DNA of 64,000 bases from Hahella sp. HN01 (GCF_018986435.1 NZ_JAHMIN010000025.1:48469-112468); one strand, 5' to 3'. Positions 28,800 through 37,228 are shown, counted from the first letter of the stretch. Notes: generated by a model not told the origin, from the letters alone. A program made the numbers and translations.

Positions 28800-28846
28800 C
28801 GGGGGGTTAGTTTGCAGGCCTCATCTCCATTAATCTTGGGGGGGTG
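28729..28846 (+). repeat. Duplicated segment, copy 1 (3' end of the oxygenase gene plus spacer)
   Basis: This segment covers the last 70 bases of the oxygenase gene and about 47 bases after it. It aligns almost without gaps to 29641-29753, sharing for example TGCGTTGAG, TATGGGTG and CCTCATC blocks. Copy 1 is the functional one because it encodes the distal iron-binding His. Confidence 0.75.
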
Positions 28847-28853
28847 AGGCCTG
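28815..28853. terminator. GC-rich inverted repeat between convergent genes
   Basis: CAGGCCTCA (28815-28823) pairs perfectly with TGAGGCCTG (28845-28853) across a 21-base loop. It lies between the end of the oxygenase gene and the end of the convergent SUKH-like gene. There is no clear U-run, so termination is likely but not certain. Confidence 0.45.
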
Positions 28854-28863
28854 GCATGGAGGG

Positions 28864-29493
28864 CTAGCTGACAGCCTCGACTCTTTCGCTCCAGAACTCT
28901 GGCAGTTCTATTTCAAATCCCCCTTCATCATCCAACTCGCAATTAAAAACCCCTTTTTGCAAGCCTGATTTCAAGTTACTGAGGTGCTCGCTGAGGCTCG
29001 GCGCGAAAGAGCTAACGCCGTAGTCCTCCGTCACAATAACGATCTCTGTTTCCTGATTGTCTTTGAAGAATAACGCCATGTAATAGCCATCCCCATCAAA
29101 TAGAGGCAAAAGCCGCTTTAGGTCGTCCACCAAGACCTCATCATCCACCTCTCCTTCGAGATCATTGAGTAGCGACAACTCACTTCCCTCCTCTAAGATC
29201 CACTCCTTATTAAACTCGTAATTGGCTAAGAACTGGCAGCCATGTTTAGTCTGAGGATTTTTATACATGTCAGAAATTGCTTTCACGGGAATAGGATCGT
29301 ATCCCATAAACAGCAATGCAGAGTCTTCGGGCAAGCCATCAGCATTTATTAGCAAAGCAACGATTTCTGATGGCAGCTTTCTTCTGATTACACCCTCGAT
29401 CCCCTGCACCAGGGCGAGGGCTTCAGCATTCCATGCATGATCTGTTTGCAATGCCTTTTGAGCCTGATCAATACCTTCGTAAATGTCTTCCAC
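28864..29493 (-). CDS. SMI1/KNR4 (SUKH)-like protein
   Basis: 209 residues. The GTG start at 29493 is supported by a strong GGGAGG eight bases upstream. Features that recall the SUKH fold are the LPSEIVALLINADG helix-turn near residue 38, the LPLFDGDGYYMALFF strand pair near 130 and a final SLSEHLSNLKSGL helix. SUKH proteins are often immunity partners of contact-dependent or polymorphic toxins, but no toxin gene is visible nearby. Base use is much more AT-rich than the NRPS genes. It lies between the two copies of the duplicated oxygenase 3' end. Family assignment is by eye. Confidence 0.65.
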   Translation of the reverse strand: MEDIYEGIDQAQKALQTDHAWNAEALALVQGIEGVIRRKLPSEIVALLINADGLPEDSALLFMGYDPIPVKAISDMYKNPQTKHGCQFLANYEFNKEWILEEGSELSLLNDLEGEVDDEVLVDDLKRLLPLFDGDGYYMALFFKDNQETEIVIVTEDYGVSSFAPSLSEHLSNLKSGLQKGVFNCELDDEGGFEIELPEFWSERVEAVS

Positions 29494-29640
29494 TCTGCCA
29501 GCCTCCCTTCACCAAATAACAAACTAAGCCCGTGTAGTGTATCCCCATATAATTTAGCAGAGATTCAAAAAGCCCATTACTGAGAGCGTCGCTTAAAACA
29601 TGCCTTGAGAAGGCCGCGTACAGCGGGCGCTGTCCCACGC

Positions 29641-29753
29641 CAAGCATCATGTACCACCGGCGACTCTTGGAAGAGATGGTAAGGGAATGGTTTCCTGCGT
29701 TGAGCTATGGGTGTCAGGGGAAACTTTCAGTCCTCATCCCCGTTATTCTGAGA
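29641..29753 (+). repeat. Duplicated segment, copy 2 (decayed end of the oxygenase gene)
   Basis: It aligns with 28729-28846 at roughly 70 percent by eye. The reading frame is lost and the right arm of the hairpin has decayed. Its right end runs into the 3' end of the minus-strand gene at 29727, supplying that gene's last codons. The 233-base gap around it (29494-29726) holds no other gene that I can support. Confidence 0.7.
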
Positions 29754-30419
29754 GTGAAACGTCGCGCTTTCGCATTCTGCGATCGCTTTGTACGCGTATT
29801 TCAATGTACTTTCTTTTGATGAGGATTCCGGCTCTGCGCGACGCCATTCATCGATAAACTCTCTGGCGGCGGCGAGATCTTCAAAATAGAGACTGCGACG
29901 AAACAGTGTCATCAGGTGCTCATCAGATTGTTTTTGAGGGTGGTCCAGCACCTGTCTGTTCCACCAGCTCTCCATTCTGCCTTTATCGAAGAAATCTATA
30001 ATTTCTTCGTGCAAGTCAGGGTAGTGCTCAAGCACATAACTTTCTGTATTTTCTCCAAGCGCCACATACATGTATTCTCTATCGAATCCACAAGCCGTAT
30101 CGAAGTTAGCGAATTTAGCGTCATAAAAAAGCGGAATGTCGCCGGGTCGTTTGAAGCTGGCCAGTAAATAGGCTCCCAAGGGCAGCGCTTCCCCTATTCC
30201 TTGATAATCATCATTCTCACGCGCAAGTATCTCTTGCTCGAAAAGAAACCGAACCAGCGTCTCATCGCTACTCTTAAGATCATATTGAAGCGCCAGCATG
30301 GCTGCGTATCTTGGCTTCTCATTAAGGTCGTAAGAATCTCCTTCCGCAGAAGCCCCTTCCGCGTATGCGAGGTCGCTCCAACGCTTTTCATTATGTCTGT
30401 AGATATCAATATCAAGCAT
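29727..30419 (-). CDS. Hypothetical protein, 230 aa, soluble and acidic
   Basis: The ATG at 30419 has a good GGAAGAA ribosome binding site. The protein has no signal peptide or membrane segment, and is rich in Asp/Glu and aromatic residues (for example ESWWNRQVL near 155, SLYFEDLAAAREFIDEW near 190). I do not recognise the family. Size, acidity and the neighbouring SUKH-like gene fit an immunity-type protein, but this is only context. The last codons lie inside the duplicated segment, so the C-terminus may have been reshaped by that event. Confidence 0.6.
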   Translation of the reverse strand: MLDIDIYRHNEKRWSDLAYAEGASAEGDSYDLNEKPRYAAMLALQYDLKSSDETLVRFLFEQEILARENDDYQGIGEALPLGAYLLASFKRPGDIPLFYDAKFANFDTACGFDREYMYVALGENTESYVLEHYPDLHEEIIDFFDKGRMESWWNRQVLDHPQKQSDEHLMTLFRRSLYFEDLAAAREFIDEWRRAEPESSSKESTLKYAYKAIAECESATFHSQNNGDED

Positions 30420-30496
30420 ATGTTCTTCCGTCAGCCTTATAATTCCTGACTCAAATCGTCTTTTACAGGGGTGTTACTGAATGCCTCCAGCAACCG

Positions 30497-30706
30497 CTAT
30501 GTCACATCAACACTGAAACAATTACAGGCGCAGCTAAACATAACAATCTTTGGCTTCTGAGGCGTCTTGCCTTTTCTGCGGGCTTGCGAGTTGGCGATAT
30601 CGATCGTCCGTCGAATCTCGGAAATATTGTCCCGAGACAAACGTCGGCCGCGACCATGAAAGGGACAACGCTCTCTTTCACCACTGCTGTCTTTTTTACC
30701 GGACAT
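30497..30706 (-). CDS. Small hypothetical protein, 69 aa, basic
   Basis: Lys/Arg-rich small protein (MSGKKDSSGERERCPFHGRGRR...). An AAGGT sequence eight bases before the ATG at 30706 is the main support, together with its place 36 bases behind a likely small gene on the same strand. I see no family. Another overlapping frame is also open, so it could be spurious. Confidence 0.35.
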   Translation of the reverse strand: MSGKKDSSGERERCPFHGRGRRLSRDNISEIRRTIDIANSQARRKGKTPQKPKIVMFSCACNCFSVDVT

Positions 30707-30742
30707 TTATCTACCTTTTTTCAGAAACCGTTTAGCGCCAGT

Positions 30743-30973
30743 TTAATAACCATACTTTTCCCGCCGAATTTTCTTCGCGTGTTTCTCATTGCCGCGTTTG
30801 TAGTTTCCGGTGAGTCTGGCCATCAGTTGTTGCATGTCTCCGAATGAGGCGCTGTCCGCCTCTTCGGCGAATTGGCGGGCTTTGTCGCCACGCAGGGTCG
30901 TGGCTTTCCTGCCGTGATGATAGATAGTGACTTCGTTGTCTTTGACAATATAAGTAAAGTTGAGGTCTTCCAT
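30743..30973 (-). CDS. Small conserved-looking hypothetical protein, 76 aa
   Basis: Starts MEDLNFTYIVKDNEVTIYHHGRKATTLRG, two beta-strand-like stretches, followed by a helical part and a very basic C-terminus (NYKRGNEKHAKKIRREKYGY). From memory the layout matches a short uncharacterised family of gammaproteobacteria; the function is unknown. The basic tail could contact nucleic acid or ribosome, which is speculation. The start at 30973 has a weak AGAAG site. Confidence 0.6.
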   Translation of the reverse strand: MEDLNFTYIVKDNEVTIYHHGRKATTLRGDKARQFAEEADSASFGDMQQLMARLTGNYKRGNEKHAKKIRREKYGY

Positions 30974-31012
30974 TGTTATTCTTCTCTGTGTCGCGAGGAA
31001 CCGGGCGGCAAT

Positions 31013-31612
31013 CTAGCTGCGCACTTTCACCAGCTTCACCAGTCTGGCGCTGAAAAGTTTGCCCCAGACTTTTTTGTATAGCAAAGCGGGGATCACGAGG
31101 ATCAGGTGAATGATAATAGAGAGTAGCGCATACAGGACAAAGGGGATCATCTTCAACGCAATCCAGCCGTCGCTGCAGCGGCAGTTAACAAACTCACTGC
31201 GCAGTTGCGCGATGTCGTTCAGCTCGCCGTTATCAATACGGCGACGCACTTTGGGGCAATACAGATTGCGGCTTTTGCAGCCCAGCAGATACGCCTTGAA
31301 CACTCGTCGCGGGCTGACCGCCAAGGCGGTGGAAATAGCGATCAGGTTCATGAACATCAGAATGGGATGCAGCATGCTGCCCGTCCCTAACTCCCAGGCG
31401 CTGACCTCGCCTTCGCCGACTTGCGAGGCGCCATAGCCGGTAATCACATGATGCAGATCGTGGTACTTGATGTACTTGCGGCGCGTCTCTACGTTCGGCA
31501 AAGGAACCAGCAGACAGCCTACGAAAACTTCAACAAAAGCCGGCCGTTTACCGGTTTCGAGTTCAAAACCGCTTTCTATGTAGAAGGCGTTCAAGGCTTG
31601 TTCGATATTCAT
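31013..31612 (-). CDS. Coq4-like membrane protein
   Basis: About 199 residues from the ATG at 31612. An upstream ATG at 31630 lacks a ribosome binding site. Near residue 50 the sequence HDLHHVITGY...GE matches the HDxxHx11E zinc motif of Coq4, which in eukaryotes organises ubiquinone biosynthesis. Two hydrophobic segments follow (PILMFMNLIAISTALAV; FVLYALLSIIIHLILVIPALL), and the C-terminus is basic. No ubiquinone gene is adjacent and it stands between unrelated small genes. It may act on a lipid or quinone at the inner membrane. The motif is exact; the functional transfer is inference. Confidence 0.7.
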   Translation of the reverse strand: MNIEQALNAFYIESGFELETGKRPAFVEVFVGCLLVPLPNVETRRKYIKYHDLHHVITGYGASQVGEGEVSAWELGTGSMLHPILMFMNLIAISTALAVSPRRVFKAYLLGCKSRNLYCPKVRRRIDNGELNDIAQLRSEFVNCRCSDGWIALKMIPFVLYALLSIIIHLILVIPALLYKKVWGKLFSARLVKLVKVRS

Positions 31613-31781
31613 AGAACCCACAGACAGCATTTACTGCAAAACAGGTGTTGAACGACGCGCCCATTCACTCCCAACTTGCCGACAAAGAGGAAACCCATCC
31701 AGGCTGGGGAAGCTGCGCAAACTCAGTTCAGCAGTATAGCCGGAGCCATGGGGAAATAACGACGATTTTTAGTGAACGCGC

Positions 31782-32312
31782 TTATCCCCAACGCCGCAAA
31801 AATTCCTCTTTTGTCAGCTCGAAGTATTTGCAGGCCACGCCTTCAAATTCGCTGTCGCGGATATACTTAAAGCCCAGTTTCTCCATCACATTGATGGAAC
31901 CCTGGTTTTCGATATGGGCGGTTGCGGTCAGCATGTCCAGTTCGGGGTCTTCGAATGCGTATTGAGCGAGCCTGATCGCTGCTTCGGTTGCGTAGCCTTT
32001 GCCCCAGGCTCTGCGCACAAGACGCCAGCCCATCTCCAGCTCAGGGCCAACGGCGTCGAGAGGGATGTAGGAAACCCAGCCCAGCAGTTCATCAGGGTTG
32101 TCTTTGGCGAAGATTGACCAATAACCGCAGCGCTCGCCAAAGTCGCCATTGATGCGCGAGAGAAGGAAGTCTACGTGCGCTTTCGATCCGTCATAAACGC
32201 CCGGGATATAGCGAGTGACTTCCGGGTCTTTATCCATGGCGATACAGGCCTCAACATCCTGCAGTCCCCGGGGTCTGAGAATCAGCCTTTCCGTTTCAAA
32301 TATCTGCGCCAT
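31782..32312 (-). CDS. GNAT-family N-acetyltransferase, RimJ/RimL-like
   Basis: 176 residues beginning FETERLILRPRGLQDVE, the usual first strand of RimJ/RimL-type acetyltransferases. The acetyl-CoA loop is visible as RRAWGKGYATEA near residue 104, followed by ENQGSINVMEKLGFKY, the classic last helix and strand. It would transfer acetyl from acetyl-CoA to an amino group of a protein or small molecule; the substrate cannot be predicted. Single gene with its own spacers on both sides. Confidence 0.9.
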   Translation of the reverse strand: MAQIFETERLILRPRGLQDVEACIAMDKDPEVTRYIPGVYDGSKAHVDFLLSRINGDFGERCGYWSIFAKDNPDELLGWVSYIPLDAVGPELEMGWRLVRRAWGKGYATEAAIRLAQYAFEDPELDMLTATAHIENQGSINVMEKLGFKYIRDSEFEGVACKYFELTKEEFLRRWG

Positions 32313-32475
32313 GAACTATTACTCCTATCACACTTCAACTAACTGTAGACGTGAGCTAAATAGCACAGTCTTTTGCGCTTTACTCTATTGAATTTGTGGG
32401 GGGATTTCTAAAGGTACAGCATTAGCCGCCGCAGTATTCAGAAATACGCGACGGCCGATTCAATGCATTCACGAC

Positions 32476-33081
32476 TTAGCGGTCATTAAGTCCTTTGCCG
32501 TCCATAATCTGCTGCATGTGCCTGGCGACTCGTGAGGCGCGGGTTTTGGATTGTTTGGGTTCGGAAAAATGCAGGAGGTAGCCTCGCTGCCGTCCTGGCG
32601 TCAGGGCATTGAAAGCCTCTTTAAAGGCGGGGATTTCATCCAGTTTTGCCTGCAGCTCTTCGGGAATGACGTAGTCTTCCATGGTCTTGAAATCCACTTT
32701 CAGGCCCGCGTTCTCCACTTCCACCGCCTCGTGGATATACGCCTTGATCACGGCCTCCATATCGGCGATGTCCTCGGCTTTGGTAAAGGGAATCCGGCGC
32801 GCGCTTTGGGTATTTTCGCCCGGTTTCTCCAGCACGGACCTGGGGTCTTTCAGTAAGGCGCCTTTGGGGAACAGTATGGCGCAGAAATCCTTGAACCCCT
32901 GCAGAATGACGATGTTGTTTTGCTGCGAGGTATAGCAGGGTTTCCCCCATTTCAACTCTTCCACCAGCTCACAATCGAGGGCCATGCGCCGCAGCAAAGC
33001 CAACTCATCGCTCCAGCGTTCGGTTCTATCCAGAAAACTATCGACCTTGGGATTACTGCTTTGCTTAACGTTAAGGCTCAT
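32476..33081 (-). CDS. YdeI/OmpD-associated family protein with DUF1801-like domain
   Basis: 201 residues. The first part (KVDSFLDRTERWSDELALLRRMAL, ELKWGKPCYTSQQNNIVILQGFKDFCAILFPKGAL) is typical of DUF1801. The C-terminal part (TPGRQRGYLLHFSEPKQSKTRASRVARHMQQIMDGKGLND) is the bacteriocin-protection YdeI/OmpD signature. Some relatives have been linked to polymyxin and antimicrobial peptide tolerance, but the mechanism is unclear. Cytoplasmic, with no signal peptide. It stands alone among unrelated minus-strand genes. Confidence 0.85.
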   Translation of the reverse strand: MSLNVKQSSNPKVDSFLDRTERWSDELALLRRMALDCELVEELKWGKPCYTSQQNNIVILQGFKDFCAILFPKGALLKDPRSVLEKPGENTQSARRIPFTKAEDIADMEAVIKAYIHEAVEVENAGLKVDFKTMEDYVIPEELQAKLDEIPAFKEAFNALTPGRQRGYLLHFSEPKQSKTRASRVARHMQQIMDGKGLNDR

Positions 33082-33193
33082 GGGAACTCCTTGTTATATT
33101 TGAGGGAAAAACCGCCACGCTGACCACGCCTCACCAGGGAGGTTCTGTTACTTCCTTCACGTCAACGCGCTATCGAACACATAGACTGCATAG

Positions 33194-33835
33194 TCATTTT
33201 TCGTAGACTAATACATCCGCCGCCTCGGGATAACCCCTTTCGCGTCCCCAAATTTCCACCTTGGCGGCAAAGCTGTTGAGAACTCGCTTCGCCTCTTCCA
33301 GCGCGTCGCAGAGAGACTGTCGGGAAACTCTGCAACTCAGGGGCGCGGGCATTTCGAAGGGCTCCCTATCCTCAACACATTGAATCTCCACCTCGACAGA
33401 ATCCGACATCGCCTGGGGACAGGGATGCCCTTCCAGACAAAAAGGCTCCGCAAACGCCTCGGGTCTCGTAAGCGCCTCCCAGGAGGTTATATCGGCAAGC
33501 ATGCCGCAGCATTGAGGAATCAATATTGGCGTGGAGCCTTCCATCAAAACCAATCCGCCGAACAGCCCACAGGACTCTTGTAACGGAGTATCTCCGAGGT
33601 GCAGATCAATCGCCAAAGCGACATCCGTCTGCGTCACGGCAACGGGATACCTTCGTGAACCAAGGGGAAACGAGCGCAAATCGCTAAAGCCCATACGCCG
33701 ATTAAGCCGCCTCAGATAAGCATCCCAAGCTTCCGGTTCCGCCTGCCAGGAACCATTCGGCGCCGCCCCCTCCGCCTCTTTGACTTCCGCTGGATACAGA
33801 ATTTCGATAACTGGAATGAGGGCGATTTTATTCAT
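33194..33835 (-). CDS. Hypothetical protein, 213 aa
   Basis: Soluble protein without signal peptide or membrane segment. It starts MNKIALIPVIEILYPAEV, has paired Cys-Cys (PQCCGMLAD) near residue 108 and a Cys in the C-terminal CRVSRQSLCDALEE helix. I recognise no family. Size and context resemble the other orphan genes of this strip. The ATG at 33835 gives the longest frame and a plausible beta-strand start. Confidence 0.6.
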   Translation of the reverse strand: MNKIALIPVIEILYPAEVKEAEGAAPNGSWQAEPEAWDAYLRRLNRRMGFSDLRSFPLGSRRYPVAVTQTDVALAIDLHLGDTPLQESCGLFGGLVLMEGSTPILIPQCCGMLADITSWEALTRPEAFAEPFCLEGHPCPQAMSDSVEVEIQCVEDREPFEMPAPLSCRVSRQSLCDALEEAKRVLNSFAAKVEIWGRERGYPEAADVLVYEK

Positions 33836-33908
33836 GATGTCATTCTGCAGTTATGCGAGCCTAGAGCTAAGGGAGAAAAGTAACGGTCTGTCTGCATACT
33901 GACTCGCC

Positions 33909-34319
33909 TCAATCTGGACGAATCACAATGACAGAGACACTAAACGGAACTTCCAGCGCCTGAAAGATCGTGAGACTCTGATACGGCACATCAAAACCTG
34001 CATGATCGCAATCAGAGCGATAACCGCAAAAAATATCCACTTTTAGCTTTTCCTTAAGCGCTTTTATGTTCTCAACATTAGCGCTAACTGTCGCCCATAA
34101 TGAGTCCAGGTGTTCAGCAAGTGGTTTATGCTCATCAATCTCGGGCTTATAAATCCATACGTCCCGTTCAAACGGCTTACTTCGTGGTGAGCGTTTATCG
34201 CCTTTCTTATGTGAGTAAGTTGGCTTTACTCCTACAACCTTTGTGATTTCATCGAAATGCTCAATATCTCCGATGATTCTCAATGAGACCATGTAGCAAA
34301 AATAATAACCTTCTTCCAT
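33909..34319 (-). CDS. DUF4279 family protein
   Basis: 136 residues. The MVSLRIIGDIEHFDEITKVVGVKPTYSHKKGD opening and the WIYKPEIDEHKPLAEHLDSLW block match what I know of DUF4279, a small soluble family often found among toxin-immunity neighbourhoods. Biochemical function is unknown. Low GC relative to the left part of the window. Confidence 0.75.
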   Translation of the reverse strand: MEEGYYFCYMVSLRIIGDIEHFDEITKVVGVKPTYSHKKGDKRSPRSKPFERDVWIYKPEIDEHKPLAEHLDSLWATVSANVENIKALKEKLKVDIFCGYRSDCDHAGFDVPYQSLTIFQALEVPFSVSVIVIRPD

Positions 34320-34372
34320 AGCAGCTTTAAATTATTAGCAGTGAGGGGTTTGTCGCCTTCGGGTATTGAGTC

Positions 34373-34420
34373 AACTCTCTGGGAGGCCCTTCGACAGGCT
34401 CAGGGCGAACGGTGGATAAG
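34373..34420. repeat. REP-like repeat, copy 1
   Basis: This roughly 48-base unit contains CCTTCGACAGGCTCAGGGCG and recurs almost identically at 37080-37129; its core also occurs inverted at 36973-37000. The core is a widespread intergenic repeat type in proteobacteria. It sits in the 236-base gap 34320-34555, where I see no gene. Confidence 0.8.
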
Positions 34421-34555
34421 GGCATCACACAGTTGAAAGTTGGCCACAGAAATCTTCCATGATTATCATGTGTCGGAATAGCGGATTCATATCCGCTGAA
34501 TGCCTTCAATCGGGAAAGAAGTTGTCGCCTAAGCTCGAAAGACTAAATGTACTGC

Positions 34556-35077
34556 CTAGAGTGAAAGCACTTTACCCATGATTCTTACTTCTTTAACCGA
34601 ATCCGCCGGTATATCGAAGTGGAAACGCTGCTTTCTGCCTGCTTTGCTGGGAATGGTCACGTCCATGGGGTTATCGCCCGCTCTGGCCAGATTGGTGGCA
34701 TAACCATCGGCGTCAATGGCGATAATGTTTTCGGAGTCTTTCAGATTGATAATGCGTACGGGGTTGTCGTTGGCATTCTTGAAACCGAGTTCGATATAGG
34801 AACCATTGTCTCCTTCTTTGTTGACGGACAGCAGTTCAACGCTCAGGTTCTTCTCCAGATCTGCGCCGTTATCAACGATGATCGCCCCATCCTGGCTTTG
34901 CCCTGTTTTTCTGCCCTCATCGACGCCTTCGTCCGCGCCTTCCAATAAATCCTTGCCAAATTTGACGATACCGGACACAACGGACTTGGTTGCGTCCGTG
35001 ACTGTATTTTCTTTCGTTTCTTCCGCGTGTGAAAGCGAGCTCAGCGCCAGCAAAGAGATAACCAGTAACTTTTTCAT
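34556..35077 (-). CDS. Secreted/periplasmic hypothetical protein, 173 aa
   Basis: A clear Sec signal peptide (MKKLLVISLLALSSLSHA, cleavage likely after SHA). The mature part begins with an acidic helical stretch (GIVKFGKDLLEGADEGVDEGRK), followed by a beta-rich domain (LSVELLSVNKEGDNGSYIELGFKNANDNPVRIINL). The last part resembles immunoglobulin-like folds that bind or present surfaces in the periplasm, but I know no family. The REP-like unit lies just downstream. Confidence 0.7.
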   Translation of the reverse strand: MKKLLVISLLALSSLSHAEETKENTVTDATKSVVSGIVKFGKDLLEGADEGVDEGRKTGQSQDGAIIVDNGADLEKNLSVELLSVNKEGDNGSYIELGFKNANDNPVRIINLKDSENIIAIDADGYATNLARAGDNPMDVTIPSKAGRKQRFHFDIPADSVKEVRIMGKVLSL

Positions 35078-35203
35078 TCTTCTTCCAAGATTAGTAATAG
35101 CTCTAAAAAATCATCATTCTATGTAACATTAAGTAAATTACCAGACCAAGACGCATGCATCTATAAACATGGCTGTTCAAGCAACCCCTCAAGCTGATCG
35201 ATA

Positions 35204-35731
35204 TTACGAGGACTTCGCCACTGCGCTTTGCTGGAAGGTTCTCATCACCAATGCGCAGATGCAGAACAGGAACGGCAGAAAAGAGGTCGCCACCCGTATG
35301 GCGTTGGCGTCATTCCAGCTGTTTCGGGTCTCCATCCAGTCGGCAGGCAAGCTGGTGGGATTCCAGGATTCAGTGTAGTAATTCAAAGGCAGATTGACTT
35401 GTTTGGTGAATATGATGACGCCTCCGATATAGGTCGCAGCCGCCAGCATAATAAGCCAGAACGACAGAGTTTTACGTTGTCGAAGATTCGCCGCTAATGC
35501 GATGATTGAAAATAGGCCGCCGCCAAAAAAGAAAGCAAAAAACATGGGATGCCGGACATTCTGATTAAACAGCGACTGCACCCGCGCATAAGTCTCGCCA
35601 TCCACCTGCATCATCGCCAGATTCACATTGAAAGTATAAGTCCAGAAAAACCCCGCCATCACGCCAAACACCAGCGTGGCCAGACCCAGAGTTCCGTTTT
35701 CAAGGAGGGTGAAGGGATGTTTGTTTTGCAT
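35204..35731 (-). CDS. DUF1772-like membrane protein
   Basis: 175 residues with four hydrophobic segments: GTLGLATLVFGVMAGFFWTY, PMFFAFFFGGGLFSIIALAA, FWLIMLAAATYIGGVIIFT and IRVATSFLPFLFCICALVM. The conserved-looking loop VNLPLNYYTESWNP and a TRNSWNDANAIR helix before the last segment are as in DUF1772 (anthrone-oxygenase-like) proteins. An oxidative role is not established for bacterial members. Single gene. Confidence 0.75.
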   Translation of the reverse strand: MQNKHPFTLLENGTLGLATLVFGVMAGFFWTYTFNVNLAMMQVDGETYARVQSLFNQNVRHPMFFAFFFGGGLFSIIALAANLRQRKTLSFWLIMLAAATYIGGVIIFTKQVNLPLNYYTESWNPTSLPADWMETRNSWNDANAIRVATSFLPFLFCICALVMRTFQQSAVAKSS

Positions 35732-35864
35732 ATAGCGCCCTCAGTTAAGCTAGCGTGGCCGTCTCTGTCCAGCGCCTAAGATAGCGACATTTAACTGATG
35801 ACGTCAAAGGCGTGGGTATGACGATGGCGTTACAAAGTCACTTGCCTGACCAGTATCCAAGCCA

Positions 35865-36347
35865 CTATCCCCAGTACCGTTTCGCCCCAGCCATCTCCTG
35901 CTCATCCAAAGGATAAAGCTCGAAGTCATGCAGATACATAATGGCTTCGAAGATGGCTTTTCGCTGCGCATCATTAAATACCACAAAACCGTCTTGTCTA
36001 TATTCCGCCGGATTAACCAAACTGGAAATCATGCTTTGAAAAATATCGCCATTCAGCGTTTGACGAACAGCAAGGCTGAGATAGGCAGGGATATGGAACC
36101 TGAAACCTTTCGGATCAAAAAAATGTATGCCGCCAATCCAACATAATTCTTGAATAACCGTAGAGCTCAGAAGCTTGCGCCAATCATTCACTTCATCCTG
36201 ATCTCTCGCTGTTGAACTCTTAGGGACGGTTCTGTAATGGTCAATCTCTACGGTTTCACGCAGACTAATCCCATCCTCAAGCGTTACATTAGAAAAGGCT
36301 GAGTTGATTCGTCTAAGCACGTTCTTTTTTCTTAATCTTTTTGACAT
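35865..36347 (-). CDS. DUF6714-like hypothetical protein
   Basis: About 160 residues. ATG at 36347 is chosen over a GTG one codon earlier. The pattern LSSTVIQELCWIGGIHFFDPKGFRFHIPAYLSLAVRQ fits the DUF6714 type, a small soluble family of unknown role. It has no signal peptide. Low-GC orphan in the same strand as its neighbours. Family call from memory of the motif. Confidence 0.6.
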   Translation of the reverse strand: MSKRLRKKNVLRRINSAFSNVTLEDGISLRETVEIDHYRTVPKSSTARDQDEVNDWRKLLSSTVIQELCWIGGIHFFDPKGFRFHIPAYLSLAVRQTLNGDIFQSMISSLVNPAEYRQDGFVVFNDAQRKAIFEAIMYLHDFELYPLDEQEMAGAKRYWG

Positions 36348-36398
36348 CACTAAACAGTTCCTGGATGACTCCAGATAATCAAATACCTAGCCTCAGCC

Positions 36399-36758
36399 TT
36401 ACTCTTTGCCAGTTCCTGGTTGCTTTGGGAAGAGAAGCAACCCTCCTAACGCCGACAGCGCCATCAATGGACTCCAAAACCAAAAGAAGCTATGAGGGGA
36501 ATAACTCTGAATCAGGATTAGAATCGCGACCGGGATTAATATGTGCAGAAACAAAAGAATTTTCTGAGTAAAAGCTGTAGCGCCCGCTCTCCTTACACTA
36601 ACGGTGAGCAAGACGGAAACTATGACCATAAACAGAGCAACAGAAGATGGCAGAAGCTCGGGTATAGCCACCGCAAAAATTACAATACTGACACCCAACA
36701 TTAGTCCTGCGGAAAGAAAAGCACATATTTGATAGCCACTGATAGGTTTCACATCCAT
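36399..36758 (-). CDS. Small membrane protein, 119 aa
   Basis: Nearly the whole chain is hydrophobic, with about four membrane segments (for example SIVIFAVAIPELLPSSVALFMVIVSVLLTV and ILLFLHILIPVAILILI). A short basic loop (VRRAGATAFTQK) separates the two halves. No family is recognised. It is the last gene of the minus-strand accessory strip. Confidence 0.6.
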   Translation of the reverse strand: MDVKPISGYQICAFLSAGLMLGVSIVIFAVAIPELLPSSVALFMVIVSVLLTVSVRRAGATAFTQKILLFLHILIPVAILILIQSYSPHSFFWFWSPLMALSALGGLLLFPKQPGTGKE

Positions 36759-36972
36759 CCTCGTTTTCTCGCCTACAAATCCACACTACAAGACTCAAAT
36801 TTCGAACGCCAATAGCGGGTATTTTGGCGTCAGCAAGTGCGGATGATATTGGAATCGTCCAAATGTTGCATCCATGACCAGTACAGACGCTCTTTCACTT
36901 CATACGTGAAACGAATGACGGGCGCAAAACGATAGCGTTACGAAGTCACTTCACTTGCCCCTTATTTCTACT

Positions 36973-37000
36973 CCGTTCGCCCTGAGCCTGTCGAAGGGCT
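36973..37000. repeat. REP-like repeat core, inverted copy
   Basis: CCGTTCGCCCTGAGCCTGTC and the next eight bases are the exact reverse complement of most of the core at 37092-37119. The two face each other across about 90 bases and could form a long hairpin, the arrangement typical of paired REP elements. Confidence 0.8.
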
Positions 37001-37079
37001 TTCCAGAGCGTTTGAAAGGAGCACAGCTTTCCCATCAACACTATCCGTTGATAAGGATAAGGACCAGTGTCTTTGCGTT

Positions 37080-37129
37080 AACTCTTTGGGAGGCCCTTCG
37101 ACAGGCTCAGGGCGAACGGTGGATAGAGG
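37080..37129. repeat. REP-like repeat, copy 2
   Basis: It matches 34373-34420 over about 48 bases with only a few differences, including the flanks outside the palindromic core (AACTCT before, GGATA after). The similarity therefore extends beyond the short core. Confidence 0.8.
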
Positions 37130-37228
37130 CAGGACATGGTTGATTTATCGCCCCAAGTTATCCAGCCGTCACTCTCCTCTTTACGTCACCCTATTTACGC
37201 CACTGCTTTTTCGCAATATCATCCATAC

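Noticed and set aside
28864..36758. Integron cassette array
   Set aside because: The gene types and single orientation fit, but I found no attC-like pair (RYYYAAC with GTTRRRY) in the gaps and no integrase.
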